A stretch of DNA of 64,000 nt, taken from the NCBI RefSeq assembly GCF_900182985.1, contig NZ_FXUY01000002.1:64501-128500 (forward strand), read 5' to 3'. The position numbers and the translations under genes were made by a program. How positions within the stretch are numbered: the first letter of the stretch is position 1; each line of letters opens with the position of its first letter. The notes under the pieces are model-generated. The model was not told where the DNA came from. It searched no databases and was given only the letters and a program-made list of their open reading frames with translations. Below are positions 29,275-42,592 of this stretch, in pieces. The stretch comes from Pseudomonas helmanticensis. GTDB lineage: Bacteria; Pseudomonadota; Gammaproteobacteria; Pseudomonadales; Pseudomonadaceae.

Positions 29275-31128
29275 ATGCTCAAACGCCTTGCCTGGCTGGC
29301 GCTCTGTGTCTGCGCCCCGCTGTCCGCCGCGCCACATATCGACCCTCAACGTTTGCAGCAACTGGCCAACGACCGCTTCTGGATGTCCCTCGGTCACTAC
29401 GAAACCGCCAAGCTCGGCGGCTGGCGCAGCTATGTCAGCGACAAGAAATTCTTTCTCGCCCCCGATGGCAATGAACATCCCGACCATGAACTGGCAGCCA
29501 CCGTGCAAGCGCTGTACGCCCCGGCCAGTCTTGGCGAGCAACATGCACAGTGCGTTTATCCTGCACGCACCCGCTGGCTGAAAGCGCAGCTCAAGCTCAG
29601 CGATCTGCCGACACCCGAGTGCGCCGAGTACAAAAAGTGGTTCAAGGACGTCTCGCCGCACAGCGCGGTGATGATCTTCCCGGCAGCTTATTTGAACAGC
29701 CCGTCATCGATGTTCGGCCACACCCTGCTGCGCATCGATCAGGCCGACGTGCAGGCCGACAAGACTTCGCTGCTCAGTTACGCAATCAACTTCGGCGCCT
29801 ACATCGAAGGTTCCGACAACAGCATTCTTTACGCCTGGAAAGGCTTGATGGGCGGCTATCCCGGCCTGTTCGCACTGGTGCCGTACCAAGAGAAACTCTC
29901 TGAGTACCGCAGCCTGGAAAACCGCGACCTTTGGGAATACCGACTCAATCTGACCCAGGAAGAAACCGCACGCATGGTCGAACATGTGTGGGAGCTGAAG
30001 CAGATCCAGTTCGACTATTTCTTCTTTGATGAAAACTGCTCTTACCGTTTGCTCGAGTTGCTGCAAGTGGCTCGGCCGAGCCTGCGCCTGACCGAACAAT
30101 TCCCGCTGACCGCGATTCCCACCGACACCGTCAAAGCAGTGAAAGAAGCCGGGCTGGTGGAAAGTATCGAATACCGCCCGTCCCGCGAGCGTGAGCTGCT
30201 CAGCCGCGCCGAGCCGCTCAGCGATGAAGAACAACAATGGGTGCTGAAAGTCAGCGCCGATCAACAGCAATTGCAGGACCCGGCGTTCAAAGCCCTGCCG
30301 CGCGATCGCCAGGCGTTGATCATCGACGCTGCGTATCGTCTGGAGCGCTACCGCGCCAATGGTCAGGAGCGTGATCCGCAGCGGGCGCAGCGCAGTTTCG
30401 AACTGTTGCGGGCGATCAACAAGAACCCGGCACCCGAGCTGGCAATTCCGCAACCGGGCCTGCCCGAAGATGGCCACGAATCACGCACCTGGCAGGCCGG
30501 ACTCGGCACCCGTGGCGATCGTGCGTTCGGTGAGTATGGTTTGCGCATGGCTTATCACGATCTCAACGACAACGCCGAAAGCTTCCCGCTCGGCGCGCAG
30601 ATCGAAATCCTGCAGATGAAATTGCGTCAGTACGAAGGCAATCACTGGCAGTTCCAGCAACTGGACCTGGCGACGATTCGTTCGCTGACACCGCGCAATG
30701 AGCTGCTGCAGCCGTTGTCATGGCAGGTCACCGGTGGCCTGGAGCGGGTACCGGGCAAGCATGATGACGAAACACTGGTCAGCCACGTCAACGGTGGCGG
30801 CGGTGGTACGTGGGCGTTGGGCGACGATGTGCTGGGTTTTGCCCTCGGCACGGTGCGGGTCGAGCACAACAATGACTTCGCCGCGTTTGTGTCCCCGGCC
30901 GGCGGCTTCAATACCGGGGTGCTGTGGAAAAACCCGCTGGGCAATCTCAGCCTGGAAGCCAAGGGTGATTATTTCTTCAACGGCGAAGTGCGCCGTAGCC
31001 TGAGCCTGAATCAGCAGTGGGAATTGTCGCGCAATCTTGGCCTGCGCCTGAGTGCACAACGCGAGTTCAGCCACATCGCCACGCCGGAAACGGAAGTCAT
31101 GCTCGAAGTGAAGTGGTATCACTATTAA
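29275..31128 (+). CDS. DUF4105 / Lnb-type periplasmic or outer-membrane protein
   Basis: 617 aa from the ATG at 29275. Signal peptide MLKRLAWLALCVCAPLSAAP. The first half is the DUF4105 (Lnb N-terminal periplasmic) domain: CAEYKKWFKDVSPHSAVMIF, NSPSSMFGHTLLRID and DENCSYRLLELLQ, where the His and Cys resemble a papain-like (NlpC/P60-like) catalytic pair. The last 200 residues are beta-rich with alternating pattern and end EVMLEVKWYHY, compatible with an outer-membrane barrel. Exact role unknown; the domain suggests a peptidase or amidase acting at the envelope. A REP pair begins immediately at the stop. Confidence 0.85.
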   Translation: MLKRLAWLALCVCAPLSAAPHIDPQRLQQLANDRFWMSLGHYETAKLGGWRSYVSDKKFFLAPDGNEHPDHELAATVQALYAPASLGEQHAQCVYPARTRWLKAQLKLSDLPTPECAEYKKWFKDVSPHSAVMIFPAAYLNSPSSMFGHTLLRIDQADVQADKTSLLSYAINFGAYIEGSDNSILYAWKGLMGGYPGLFALVPYQEKLSEYRSLENRDLWEYRLNLTQEETARMVEHVWELKQIQFDYFFFDENCSYRLLELLQVARPSLRLTEQFPLTAIPTDTVKAVKEAGLVESIEYRPSRERELLSRAEPLSDEEQQWVLKVSADQQQLQDPAFKALPRDRQALIIDAAYRLERYRANGQERDPQRAQRSFELLRAINKNPAPELAIPQPGLPEDGHESRTWQAGLGTRGDRAFGEYGLRMAYHDLNDNAESFPLGAQIEILQMKLRQYEGNHWQFQQLDLATIRSLTPRNELLQPLSWQVTGGLERVPGKHDDETLVSHVNGGGGGTWALGDDVLGFALGTVRVEHNNDFAAFVSPAGGFNTGVLWKNPLGNLSLEAKGDYFFNGEVRRSLSLNQQWELSRNLGLRLSAQREFSHIATPETEVMLEVKWYHY

Positions 31129-31201
31129 AAGATCGCAGCCTGCGGCAGCTCCTACAGGGATCGCGCGCTCATGCAGGAGCTGCCGCAGGCTGCGATCTTT
31201 T
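31127..31201. repeat. REP pair that overlaps the end of the DUF4105 gene
   Basis: AAAAGATCGCAGCCTGCGGC+AGCTCCTACA at 31127-31156 and TGCAGGAGCTGCCGCAGGCT+GCGATCTTTT at 31172-31201. The two are near-perfect inverted copies separated by 15 bases. The left copy includes the last two bases of the TAA stop. It can fold into one long hairpin ending in T4 and may double as terminator. Confidence 0.88.
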
Positions 31202-31279
31202 GATCTTTCTTTCACACCCCACCAACGAATCCCCTTCTAGACTTTCCCCATAAGCCGAGAACCGGCGCGGGAGAGTGCG

Positions 31280-31636
31280 ATGTGGCGGTGTGCGGGATTG
31301 CTGGGTGTTTTGTTGTTGCTGGGCGGTTGCCAGTCGACTCACGAAGACTTGATCGCCAAAGGTTATCCACCGGCGTTCGCCGACGGTTTCGATGATGGTT
31401 GCGTCAGCGGTCGTCAGGCCGCCGGGGCAATCAGCGGCGAGTTCCGCAAGAACGTGCCGCGTTATATCAAGGACAAGCAATACGCCGAAGGCTGGACCGA
31501 CGGCTTTCGCCAGTGTCAGGCGATGCTCGAAAACAAGGATCGCGACGACTATCGCAACGAACACTGGGACGAACGCGAGCGCGCCTGGCAGCAACAGAAA
31601 GATCAGGACGCCGGGCGGGCTTATCGCTCGCCATAG
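31280..31636 (+). CDS. Small lipoprotein of unknown function
   Basis: 118 aa with lipoprotein signal MWRCAGLLGVLLLLGGC (Cys about residue 17), followed by QSTHEDLIAKGYPPAFADGF. The repeated pattern of aromatic and glycine residues (FADGFDDGCVSGRQAAG, YAEGWTDGFRQCQ) suggests a small helical domain. The tail is charged (NKDRDDYRNEHWDERERAWQ). No known family recognised. Gln at +2 favours outer-membrane location. It is 71 bases upstream of the GreA/GreB-like gene and may be co-transcribed. Confidence 0.8.
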   Translation: MWRCAGLLGVLLLLGGCQSTHEDLIAKGYPPAFADGFDDGCVSGRQAAGAISGEFRKNVPRYIKDKQYAEGWTDGFRQCQAMLENKDRDDYRNEHWDERERAWQQQKDQDAGRAYRSP

Positions 31637-31706
31637 GTCGCTTGCAGACATCCAGTGAAACCAAATGCCTGCGAACATGGCCCAAACCTCATACGAGGAG
31701 GACAGC

Positions 31707-33801
<2,095 letters not shown>

Positions 33802-33835
33802 GGTCATTCCACGGTCTCTCTGAAAAAACCCGGGC

Positions 33836-33861
33836 AAAAAAAACGGAGCCCGAAGGCTCCG
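33836..33861 (-). terminator. Intrinsic terminator of ettA
   Basis: On the minus strand CGGAGCC-TTCG-GGCTCCG is followed by eight T. It begins about 25 bases after the ettA stop. The stem, tetraloop and T-tract are textbook. Confidence 0.93.
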
Positions 33862-33885
33862 CTCTTTCATGCAACCAACCCGATA

Positions 33886-35550
<1,665 letters not shown>

Positions 35551-35835
35551 GGAGAACCTTGGGTCAGTGACAGATGAATGATTGCAGCGCGGGCGATGCC
35601 CGGCCAGACCATGCGCGTCGTTCACTTGATGGTTATCAATGCGTGCGCGCTGAAAAAGTCTGAGTCTAGGAGCTGGAACGCTCCCGCGTAACCGGCAAAG
35701 CTACCTTAATGACGGAAGGCAGTCCAGCCGAGCGGGGCTGGCACTTCGCCACAACTCAAGGCATGCTAGCCGCCCTTTGGGCGTCCGGCTTATAGTGCAC
35801 GTCGCGCCAGTCCAGCCAGACCGCAGGATTACAGC

Positions 35836-38800
35836 TTGTCCAATGTCACTCCGCCAGCTTCTGTGAGCGCGTCCAATCCGGCGACCGGCTCGCCCCTGCG
35901 CGGAACATTAAAGGGTGCGCTGGCGACATTGGTGCTGTTGCTGCTGGCATTGCTGTTCTGGCAACTGCTCGATCAACTGCGCGAAACCCAGAAGAACCAG
36001 CGCCAGTACACCATCGACTACACCGCCGACCTCGCTTCGCAGGTCAGCCTGAACATGGCGCTGAACGCGCAAATCGCCCTCAATCTGCTACCGATCGTCG
36101 AGCAACCGCAAACCGCCGACGAACAGCAGGCGCTTCTGCGCAAACTTCAGCAGTCGCTGCCGGATCTGCGCAGCATGGCATTGCTCAGCCCTTCCGGGCG
36201 GATCCTCAGCGACAGCGCGGCCGACAGTGCCGACGCCGACTACCTGACCGAACTGGTCCGGCGCAGCCGCGCCCAAGCGCACTATTTCAGTAACGCCGAC
36301 GATGGCTCGGTGGTGCATTTGCTGCTGCATCAGGCCAGCGGCAGCACGCGCGGTTATTGGGCCTTGCGCCTGACGCCAACGTTTTTCAACTCGCTGACCA
36401 AGCAGGGTGAAACCGGCGCCCGCCCGCTGTGGCTGGTGGAAAACCGCAACAATCACCAGATCATCAGCCGCGATGAGGCACTGCCTTCGGCCAAACCAGG
36501 CGTGCTCACCCCCGACGATCTCGCCAACACGGTGCTGACCGTGCCGCTGAGCAGCAGCGACTGGCAGTTGCGTGGCCTGTTCGACCGTCAACGCGTGCTC
36601 GAAGAGTTGCTCCCGGCGTTCATCGGCAAATGCCTGCTCGGCCTGGCGTTCTCGATGCTGCCGGTGATTGCCTTGCTGAACATGCGCCGCCGCCAGCGCC
36701 AGTTGCATGAAGGTCGTCGACGTTATCAGGATATTTTCGAAGGCACTGGCGTCGCCCTCTGCGTACTCGATCTTTCCGGTCTCAAGCAGGTTTTCGACAA
36801 GGCCCAGATCCAGACCAGCGATCAGCTCAAGGCCTGGCTAGACCAGCCGCAGCAGCGCCAGCAATTGCTCCAGGAACTGCGCGTCACCGAGGTCAATCAG
36901 GTGGCGTTGCAACTGCTCAACGTCAATTCCTGCGAGCATGCCTGGCAACTGCTGATCGACGGCCATCCACACCGCCAGTGCGCCATCGGCAATCAGGTCC
37001 TCGATGCCGTGTTGCAGCAACAGGATCAACTGGAACTGGAAATCAAACTGCCGGACATCAATGGCCGCGACCAGCACCTGTGGATGGTGCTGCGCCTGCC
37101 GACCGAGCAGCACGACTATAAAGCGGTGATCCTCAGCATCAACGACATCACCAGCCGCAAGCTGATCGAGTTGTCGCTGCTGGAGCGCGAAGGTTTCTGG
37201 TCGGACGTGGTGCGCACCGTGCCGGATCACCTCTACGTACAGGACGTGATCAGCCAGCGGATGATTTTCAGCAACCACCACCTCGGCCAGACGCTCGGTT
37301 ACAACCGCACTGAACTGCATCAGATGGGCGAGTACTTCTGGGAAATCCTCCTGCACCCCGAAGACGCCGATTACTACCATCGCTCGCGGCAGATGCAGCG
37401 TCACGCCGGGTACAGTCAGTTGCTGCAATGCCAGCTGCGCTTCCGTCATCGCGACGGCAAGTGGCGGCGTTTCGATATCCGCGAACAGGCGCTGGCGCGG
37501 GACAAGCATGATCAGGTCACGCGGATTATCGGCGTGGCCAAGGACATCACCGAGCAGATCGAGGCCAGCGAATCCCTGCGTGACAGCGAGCAGCGCTACC
37601 GCATGCTCGCCGAAAGCATCAGCGACGTGATTTTCTCCACCGACAGCAAGCTTTCGCTGAACTACGTCAGCCCGTCGGTGCAAGCCGTGCTGGGTTACGA
37701 CGCCGAGTGGATTTTCCAGAACGGCTGGCAGTCGACCATCGCCAACCCGCAGCAACTGAGCGGCATCTACACGCTGATGGATCGCGTCAGTAAAGCCCTC
37801 GATAAACCCGAACAACTGGCGCTGTTGCGCAGTCAGGTGCAGACGCAATTGTTCCTGTTCGACTGCCTGCGCGCCGACGGCCGCAAGATCCCGATCGAGC
37901 TGCGTCTGGTGCTGGTGTGGGACGAGCATGGCGGCTTTGAAGGCGTGCTCGGTGTCGGTCGCGATATCAGTCAGCAGCGCCGCGCCGAGAAAGACCTGCG
38001 CATGGCAGCGACAGTATTCGAACACTCGACCTCGGCGATCCTGATCACCGATCCGGCGGGTTACATCGTTCAGGCCAACGAAGCGTTCAGCCGGGTCAGC
38101 GGTTACGCCGTGGCCGAAGTACTCGACCAGTTGCCAAACATGCTCACCGTCGACGAGCAACAGGATGCGCACCTGCGTTACGTGCTCAAGCAACTGCACC
38201 AGCACAACACCTGGGAAGGCGAAGTCTGGCTCAAGCGCCGTAACGGCGAGCATTACCCGGCGTGGGTCGGCATCACCGCGGTGCTCGATGACGAGGGCGA
38301 CCTGGCCAGCTACGTGTGCTTTTTCAGCGACATCAGCGAGCGCAAGGCCAGCGAGCAACGCATTCACCGCCTCGCCTACTACGACGCCCTGACGCACCTG
38401 CCGAACCGCACGCTGTTCCAGGATCGCCTGCACACCGCGCTGCAATCGGCCGAGCGGCAGAAGTCGTGGGTAGTGCTGATGTTCCTTGACCTCGACCGCT
38501 TCAAACCGATCAACGACTCCCTCGGCCACGCTGCCGGCGACCGCATGTTGAAAGACATGGCCACGCGCCTGCTGGCCTGCGTCGACGATGACGACACCGT
38601 GGCGCGCATGGGCGGCGACGAATTCACCCTGCTGCTGCAACACCGTTCCAGCCGCGAGCTGGCGCTGAACCGGGCGATTCATGTCGCCGAGCAGATCCTC
38701 GCCAGTCTGGTGCGACCGTTCGTGCTCGAAGGCCGCGAGTTTTTCGTCACCGCGAGTATCGGCATTGCCCTGAGCCCGCAGGACGGCAACGAACTCAGCC

Positions 38801-39684
38801 AGTTGATGAAGAACGCCGACACCGCGATGTACCACGCCAAAGAGCGCGGCAAGAACAATTTCCAGTTCTATCAGGCCGACATGAACGCCAGTGCGCTGGA
38901 ACGCCTGGAGCTGGAAAGCGATTTGCGCCACGCCTTGGAACAAGACGAATTCGTCTTGTATTACCAACCGCAATTCAGTGGCGACGGCAAACGCCTGACC
39001 GGTGCCGAAGCGCTGTTGCGCTGGCGTCATCCGCGTCGCGGGCTGGTGCCGCCGGGGGATTTCATTCCGGTACTGGAAGAACTCGGGCTGGTGGTCGACG
39101 TCGGCGACTGGGTAATCAGCGAGGCGTGTCGCCAGTTGAAGACCTGGCACCAGAACCGCGTGCGCGTGCCGAAGGTGTCGGTGAACATTTCCGCCCGGCA
39201 GTTCTCCGATGGCCAGCTCGGCACGCGGATCGCCACGATCCTGCGCGAAACCGGCCTGCCGCCGGCGTGCCTGGAATTGGAGCTGACCGAAAGTATCCTG
39301 ATGCGTGAAGTCAGCGAGGCGATGCAGATTCTCGCCGGCTTGAAAAACCTTGGCCTGAGCATTGCGGTCGATGACTTCGGCACCGGTTATTCATCGCTGA
39401 ACTACCTCAAGCAATTCCCGATCGACGTGCTGAAGATCGACCGCACGTTTGTTGACGGTTTGCCGTCGGGTGAACAGGACGCGCAGATCGCCCGAGCGAT
39501 CATCGCCATGGCGCACAGCCTGAATCTGGCGGTGATCGCCGAAGGTGTGGAAACCCATGAACAACTGGACTTCTTGCGTGAGCATGGGTGCGATGAGGTT
39601 CAGGGGTATCTGTTCGGGCGGCCGATGCCGGCGAGCCGGTTTGAGGCGCAGTTCAGCAATGACGCGCTGTTCATGTTCGACTGA
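35836..39684 (+). CDS. morA: Membrane PAS-GGDEF-EAL protein MorA (c-di-GMP turnover)
   Basis: 1282-aa inner-membrane signalling protein that controls motility and biofilm formation. The frame opens with TTG at 35836, preceded by AGGATTACAGC. The N-terminal part has a membrane helix near residues 30-48, a periplasmic region, and a second helix near 260-280 ([18 protein letters not shown]). Several PAS domains follow (about 290-860). The GGDEF domain has intact ARMGGDEF near residue 925. The RxxD inhibitory site is not conserved (DDDD at that place). The EAL domain starts near 1055 (GAEALLRW) with the catalytic set [21 protein letters not shown] and AEGVET. Both activities look possible. Next to glyA, as in P. 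aeruginosa. Confidence 0.92.
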   Translation: MSNVTPPASVSASNPATGSPLRGTLKGALATLVLLLLALLFWQLLDQLRETQKNQRQYTIDYTADLASQVSLNMALNAQIALNLLPIVEQPQTADEQQALLRKLQQSLPDLRSMALLSPSGRILSDSAADSADADYLTELVRRSRAQAHYFSNADDGSVVHLLLHQASGSTRGYWALRLTPTFFNSLTKQGETGARPLWLVENRNNHQIISRDEALPSAKPGVLTPDDLANTVLTVPLSSSDWQLRGLFDRQRVLEELLPAFIGKCLLGLAFSMLPVIALLNMRRRQRQLHEGRRRYQDIFEGTGVALCVLDLSGLKQVFDKAQIQTSDQLKAWLDQPQQRQQLLQELRVTEVNQVALQLLNVNSCEHAWQLLIDGHPHRQCAIGNQVLDAVLQQQDQLELEIKLPDINGRDQHLWMVLRLPTEQHDYKAVILSINDITSRKLIELSLLEREGFWSDVVRTVPDHLYVQDVISQRMIFSNHHLGQTLGYNRTELHQMGEYFWEILLHPEDADYYHRSRQMQRHAGYSQLLQCQLRFRHRDGKWRRFDIREQALARDKHDQVTRIIGVAKDITEQIEASESLRDSEQRYRMLAESISDVIFSTDSKLSLNYVSPSVQAVLGYDAEWIFQNGWQSTIANPQQLSGIYTLMDRVSKALDKPEQLALLRSQVQTQLFLFDCLRADGRKIPIELRLVLVWDEHGGFEGVLGVGRDISQQRRAEKDLRMAATVFEHSTSAILITDPAGYIVQANEAFSRVSGYAVAEVLDQLPNMLTVDEQQDAHLRYVLKQLHQHNTWEGEVWLKRRNGEHYPAWVGITAVLDDEGDLASYVCFFSDISERKASEQRIHRLAYYDALTHLPNRTLFQDRLHTALQSAERQKSWVVLMFLDLDRFKPINDSLGHAAGDRMLKDMATRLLACVDDDDTVARMGGDEFTLLLQHRSSRELALNRAIHVAEQILASLVRPFVLEGREFFVTASIGIALSPQDGNELSQLMKNADTAMYHAKERGKNNFQFYQADMNASALERLELESDLRHALEQDEFVLYYQPQFSGDGKRLTGAEALLRWRHPRRGLVPPGDFIPVLEELGLVVDVGDWVISEACRQLKTWHQNRVRVPKVSVNISARQFSDGQLGTRIATILRETGLPPACLELELTESILMREVSEAMQILAGLKNLGLSIAVDDFGTGYSSLNYLKQFPIDVLKIDRTFVDGLPSGEQDAQIARAIIAMAHSLNLAVIAEGVETHEQLDFLREHGCDEVQGYLFGRPMPASRFEAQFSNDALFMFD

Positions 39685-39686
39685 AG

Positions 39687-39788
39687 AAAAGATCGCAGCC
39701 TTCGGCAGCTCCTACCGGGATTGATGTCGGTCACGGTATTTGTGTGCGCCTCGGATAATGTAGGAGCTGCCGAAGGCTGCGATCTTTT
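39687..39788. repeat. REP pair, AAAAGATCGCAGCCTTCGGC family
   Basis: AAAAGATCGCAGCCTTCGGC+AGCTCCTAC on the left and the inverted copy GTAGGAGCTGCCGAAGGCTG+CGATCTTTT on the right, about 43 bases apart. It starts two bases after the morA stop and may also serve as its terminator. Confidence 0.88.
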
Positions 39789-39919
39789 CAGGCCAGCAAA
39801 AGCACCGCACATCTGTCATGAACGCCACTTGTCTGCGACATGATGTCGTTTCATATGCCATCCAAAACCCGTTGGGTTAGAATGCCCCCCTTTTCTGCCC
39901 CCGATCCTTGAGGACCGCC

Positions 39920-41173
39920 ATGTTCAGCCGTGATTTGACTATTGCCAAGTACGACGCCGACCTTTTTGCCGCCATGGAGCAAGAAGCTCAGCGCCAGGAA
40001 GAACACATTGAGCTGATCGCTTCGGAAAACTACACCAGCCCAGCGGTGATGGAAGCTCAAGGCTCGGTCCTGACCAACAAGTACGCTGAAGGCTACCCAG
40101 GCAAGCGTTACTACGGTGGTTGCGAGTACGTCGACATCGTTGAGCAACTGGCCATCGACCGCGCCAAAGAGCTGTTCGGCGCCGATTACGCCAACGTTCA
40201 GCCGCACGCCGGTTCGCAAGCCAACGCCGCTGTCTACCTGGCCCTGCTGCAAGGTGGCGACACCATTCTGGGCATGAGCCTGGCCCACGGCGGTCACCTG
40301 ACCCACGGCGCCAGCGTTTCCTCCTCGGGCAAGCTGTACAACGCCGTGCAGTACGGTATCGACGCCAATGGCCTGATCGACTACGACGAAGTCGAGCGTC
40401 TGGCGGTTGAGCACAAGCCGAAAATGATCGTGGCCGGTTTCTCTGCCTACTCGCAGATTCTGGACTTCCCGCGTTTCCGCGAAATCGCTGACAAGGTTGG
40501 CGCTTACCTGTTCGTCGACATGGCTCACGTGGCCGGTCTGGTCGCCGCTGGCGTCTACCCGAACCCGGTGCCTTTCGCTGACGTCGTGACCACCACCACG
40601 CACAAGACCCTGCGCGGTCCACGTGGGGGCCTGATCCTGGCTCGCGCCAACGCCGACATCGAGAAGAAGCTCAACTCCGCAGTATTCCCGGGCGCCCAGG
40701 GTGGCCCGCTGGAGCACGTAATCGCCGCCAAGGCGATCTGCTTCAAGGAAGCGCTGCAGCCAGAGTTCAAGGCCTACCAGGAACAAGTGGTGCTGAACGC
40801 CCAGGCCATGGCCGAAGTGTTCATCGAACGCGGTTTCGACGTGGTCTCCGGCGGTACCAAGAACCACTTGTTCCTGCTGTCGCTGATCAAGCAGGACATC
40901 TCCGGTAAAGACGCCGACGCCGCTCTGGGCAAAGCTTTCATCACCGTGAACAAGAACTCCGTGCCAAACGATCCACGCTCGCCGTTCGTCACTTCCGGCC
41001 TGCGCTTCGGTACTCCGGCTGTGACCACTCGTGGTTTCAAGCAAGCCGAGTGCAAAGAGCTGGCCGGCTGGATCTGCGACATCCTGGCTGACCTGAACAA
41101 CGAAGCGGTGATCGACGCCGTTCGTGAGAAAGTCAAAGCCATCTGCAAGAAACTGCCGGTGTACGGCGCTTAA
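39920..41173 (+). CDS. glyA: Serine hydroxymethyltransferase GlyA
   Basis: PLP enzyme interconverting serine and glycine with tetrahydrofolate. 417 aa from the ATG at 39920 with TTGAGGACC upstream. Family motifs: [54 protein letters not shown] and the PLP lysine in [15 protein letters not shown]-terminal [11 protein letters not shown] is also conserved. Pseudomonads usually have more than one glyA; this is the copy beside morA. Confidence 0.97.
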   Translation: MFSRDLTIAKYDADLFAAMEQEAQRQEEHIELIASENYTSPAVMEAQGSVLTNKYAEGYPGKRYYGGCEYVDIVEQLAIDRAKELFGADYANVQPHAGSQANAAVYLALLQGGDTILGMSLAHGGHLTHGASVSSSGKLYNAVQYGIDANGLIDYDEVERLAVEHKPKMIVAGFSAYSQILDFPRFREIADKVGAYLFVDMAHVAGLVAAGVYPNPVPFADVVTTTTHKTLRGPRGGLILARANADIEKKLNSAVFPGAQGGPLEHVIAAKAICFKEALQPEFKAYQEQVVLNAQAMAEVFIERGFDVVSGGTKNHLFLLSLIKQDISGKDADAALGKAFITVNKNSVPNDPRSPFVTSGLRFGTPAVTTRGFKQAECKELAGWICDILADLNNEAVIDAVREKVKAICKKLPVYGA

Positions 41174-41200
41174 TAGCGACGTTTAATCCGCAGCATGAAA

Positions 41201-41230
41201 AACCGGCCAAGTGATTGGCCGGTTTTTTTT
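41201..41230 (+). terminator. Intrinsic terminator of glyA
   Basis: AACCGGCCAA-GTGA-TTGGCCGGTT, a perfect 10-base stem followed by eight T, 27 bases after the stop. It marks the left edge of the low-GC island. Confidence 0.95.
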
Positions 41231-41449
41231 CGTCTGCAGGAAAGCGATATTGATCCCATCTTCTGGGCTGATCATTTTCTGCGTTTGAAAATTGAAACAA
41301 TAACTTAAATAAAAACACCCCCACCCACAAAACTTAGCTGCTAGTGTTTGGCCGGTACAAACATACACCCCAACAACAACTAAAAATTCATAGACAAGAC
41401 TTTTAACAAACTCTAAAAACCCTATCATTCAGAATTCAAGGAAGAGTTC

Positions 41450-41694
41450 ATGAGCACCAACAGGCAGAAATCCTTTATAGCAACACTGGAACTTGACCGC
41501 CATTACCTTGATATTCTCGGGGAGCTATATGAAACACCGATCCTGCGCATTGATAGATCCTTTTCGGGGGGCTTTTTTACCGAAGCATCCATCAAAACAG
41601 CTACCTGGCCGGGACTGATAACGACGGCATCCCGTTCACACTGCGAATCATTGAGCGCAACGCATCGTTCCTCAGTGATCCAGATAAAATCTGA
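41450..41694 (+). pseudogene. Frameshifted small gene related to the downstream 184-aa gene
   Basis: Starts ATG at 41450 after AAGGAAGAG: MSTNRQKSFIATLELDRHYL... for about 40 residues. At the run G6-C-T6 (41566-41578) the plausible reading shifts to the -1 frame, which continues LFYRSIHQNSYLAGTDNDGI, then PFTLRIIERNASFLSDPDKI and a stop at 41692-41694, about 81 aa in total. The zero frame continues to 41710 instead, but its composition (Ser/Thr/His rich) looks unlike protein. The first 12 residues match those of the next gene (MSTDQEKSFTAT) at eight positions. Could be a pseudogene, a homopolymer sequencing error or a slippage-translated gene. AT-rich, function unknown. Confidence 0.6.
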
Positions 41695-41771
41695 CCACAC
41701 AAGCATTTGAATGCTTGCGCCCACTTGTGGCCGAGCGATTTATCTATTCTCATTAAAAAAGAAAACACTCA

Positions 41772-42325
41772 TGAGCACCGACCAGGAAAAATCCTTTACT
41801 GCAACCATGAGCACTCGCTTTGGTTATCCACACTTTCCAAAGTTGACCTATGGCAGAGCAATCAGCACACCACGTCCGGACTACGAGGCCTTTAACTTTT
41901 CGCATCAGATAGATGTTTCAAACTATCTTTTTCTAAAGCCCAATGTCGCTCCCGATGCCTTGACCTTTTATTTCCGGTGCCTCGACGACTATTACACCCT
42001 CTACATTTTCACGCCTGGCGAGTATTACTACAGAACCATCAGTCGTGAAGAAAAAGACTTCCTGAATTCTTATTCAACCGAAGATGGAGATCAGACCACG
42101 TTCAACTTGCTGAACGCCAAAGGCAACATCATCACCCTCGATGAGATCGACACGGATAACCCCACCGTCAGAATACAGACCCGAGGCGGTGCTCTGCTCT
42201 GTGCAGGGCAAAGTCGCAGTAAATACGATCCGAAAGTGGGCACGTTCGTGCGCACCAACTCGAATCGCAGTGCAGGTGTTCTGGACTTCAAGCTGAATAT
42301 CCTGCAGCGCAACGTGCCCTACTGA
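41772..42325 (+). CDS. Unknown 184-aa protein in low-GC island
   Basis: 184 aa from the ATG at 41772 (MSTDQEKSFTATMSTRFGYP); the preceding AAAAAAGAAAACACTC is AT-rich and gives only a weak ribosome-binding site. No signal peptide or membrane helix. It is rich in aromatic residues (DALTFYFRCLDDYYTLYIFT, PGEYYYRTISREEKDF) and has beta-like segments TTFNLLNAKGNIITLDEI and VRIQTRGGALLCAGQ, ending LDFKLNILQRNVPY. The pattern hints at a beta-sandwich or trefoil fold, but I recognise no family. Its N-terminus and a middle segment (YYRTIS...DGDQTTFNLL) resemble the shorter upstream ORF. Low GC compared with the flanks suggests acquisition by transfer. Confidence 0.72.
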
Positions 42326-42359
42326 GCAGATTCACACAAGGAGCCTCAGCACCAAAACA

Positions 42360-42386
42360 GCCCGGCGAGCATGGCCGGGCTTCTCT
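42360..42386 (+). terminator. Terminator after the 184-aa gene
   Basis: GCCCGGC / GCCGGGC around GAGCATG, followed by TTCTCT; 34 bases after the stop. The T-tract is moderate. Confidence 0.7.
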
Positions 42387-42426
42387 ATTTGCGGACGTCG
42401 TTCCCGCAATCACTGAGCGCAGCACC

Positions 42427-42441
42427 ACTGGTCTGACCGGT
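42427..42441. promoter_or_regulatory. Candidate FadR-type GntR operator
   Basis: ACTGGT-CTG-ACCGGT, an inverted repeat with one mismatch, agrees with the TGGTnnnACCA pattern bound by FadR/PdhR/LldR-type GntR regulators. It lies 151 bases upstream of the symporter gene, whose downstream neighbours encode GntR-family proteins. Inference from pattern only. Confidence 0.45.
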
Positions 42442-42592
42442 CATGCCAATTTTGTGTTTTCCTCTTGTATTCCGGAAAAACCCGAGCGTAGACTGCGCCT
42501 GCACTGGACATACCGGTAAGACCACAATAATTAAGTCCTGAATCTGATGCGCCACGCGCACGGCAGTCAGGACACCGACCAGGATTCCTCCC

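Noticed and set aside
35551..35835. Possible cobalamin-type riboswitch before morA because of GACGGAAGGCAGTCCAGCCG
   Set aside because: The conserved B12-box core and the paired stems are not present, and the downstream gene has no cobalamin link.
36838..39150. 770-codon minus-strand frame inside morA
   Set aside because: Reverse-frame artefact; morA has well-defined PAS, GGDEF and EAL motifs on the plus strand.
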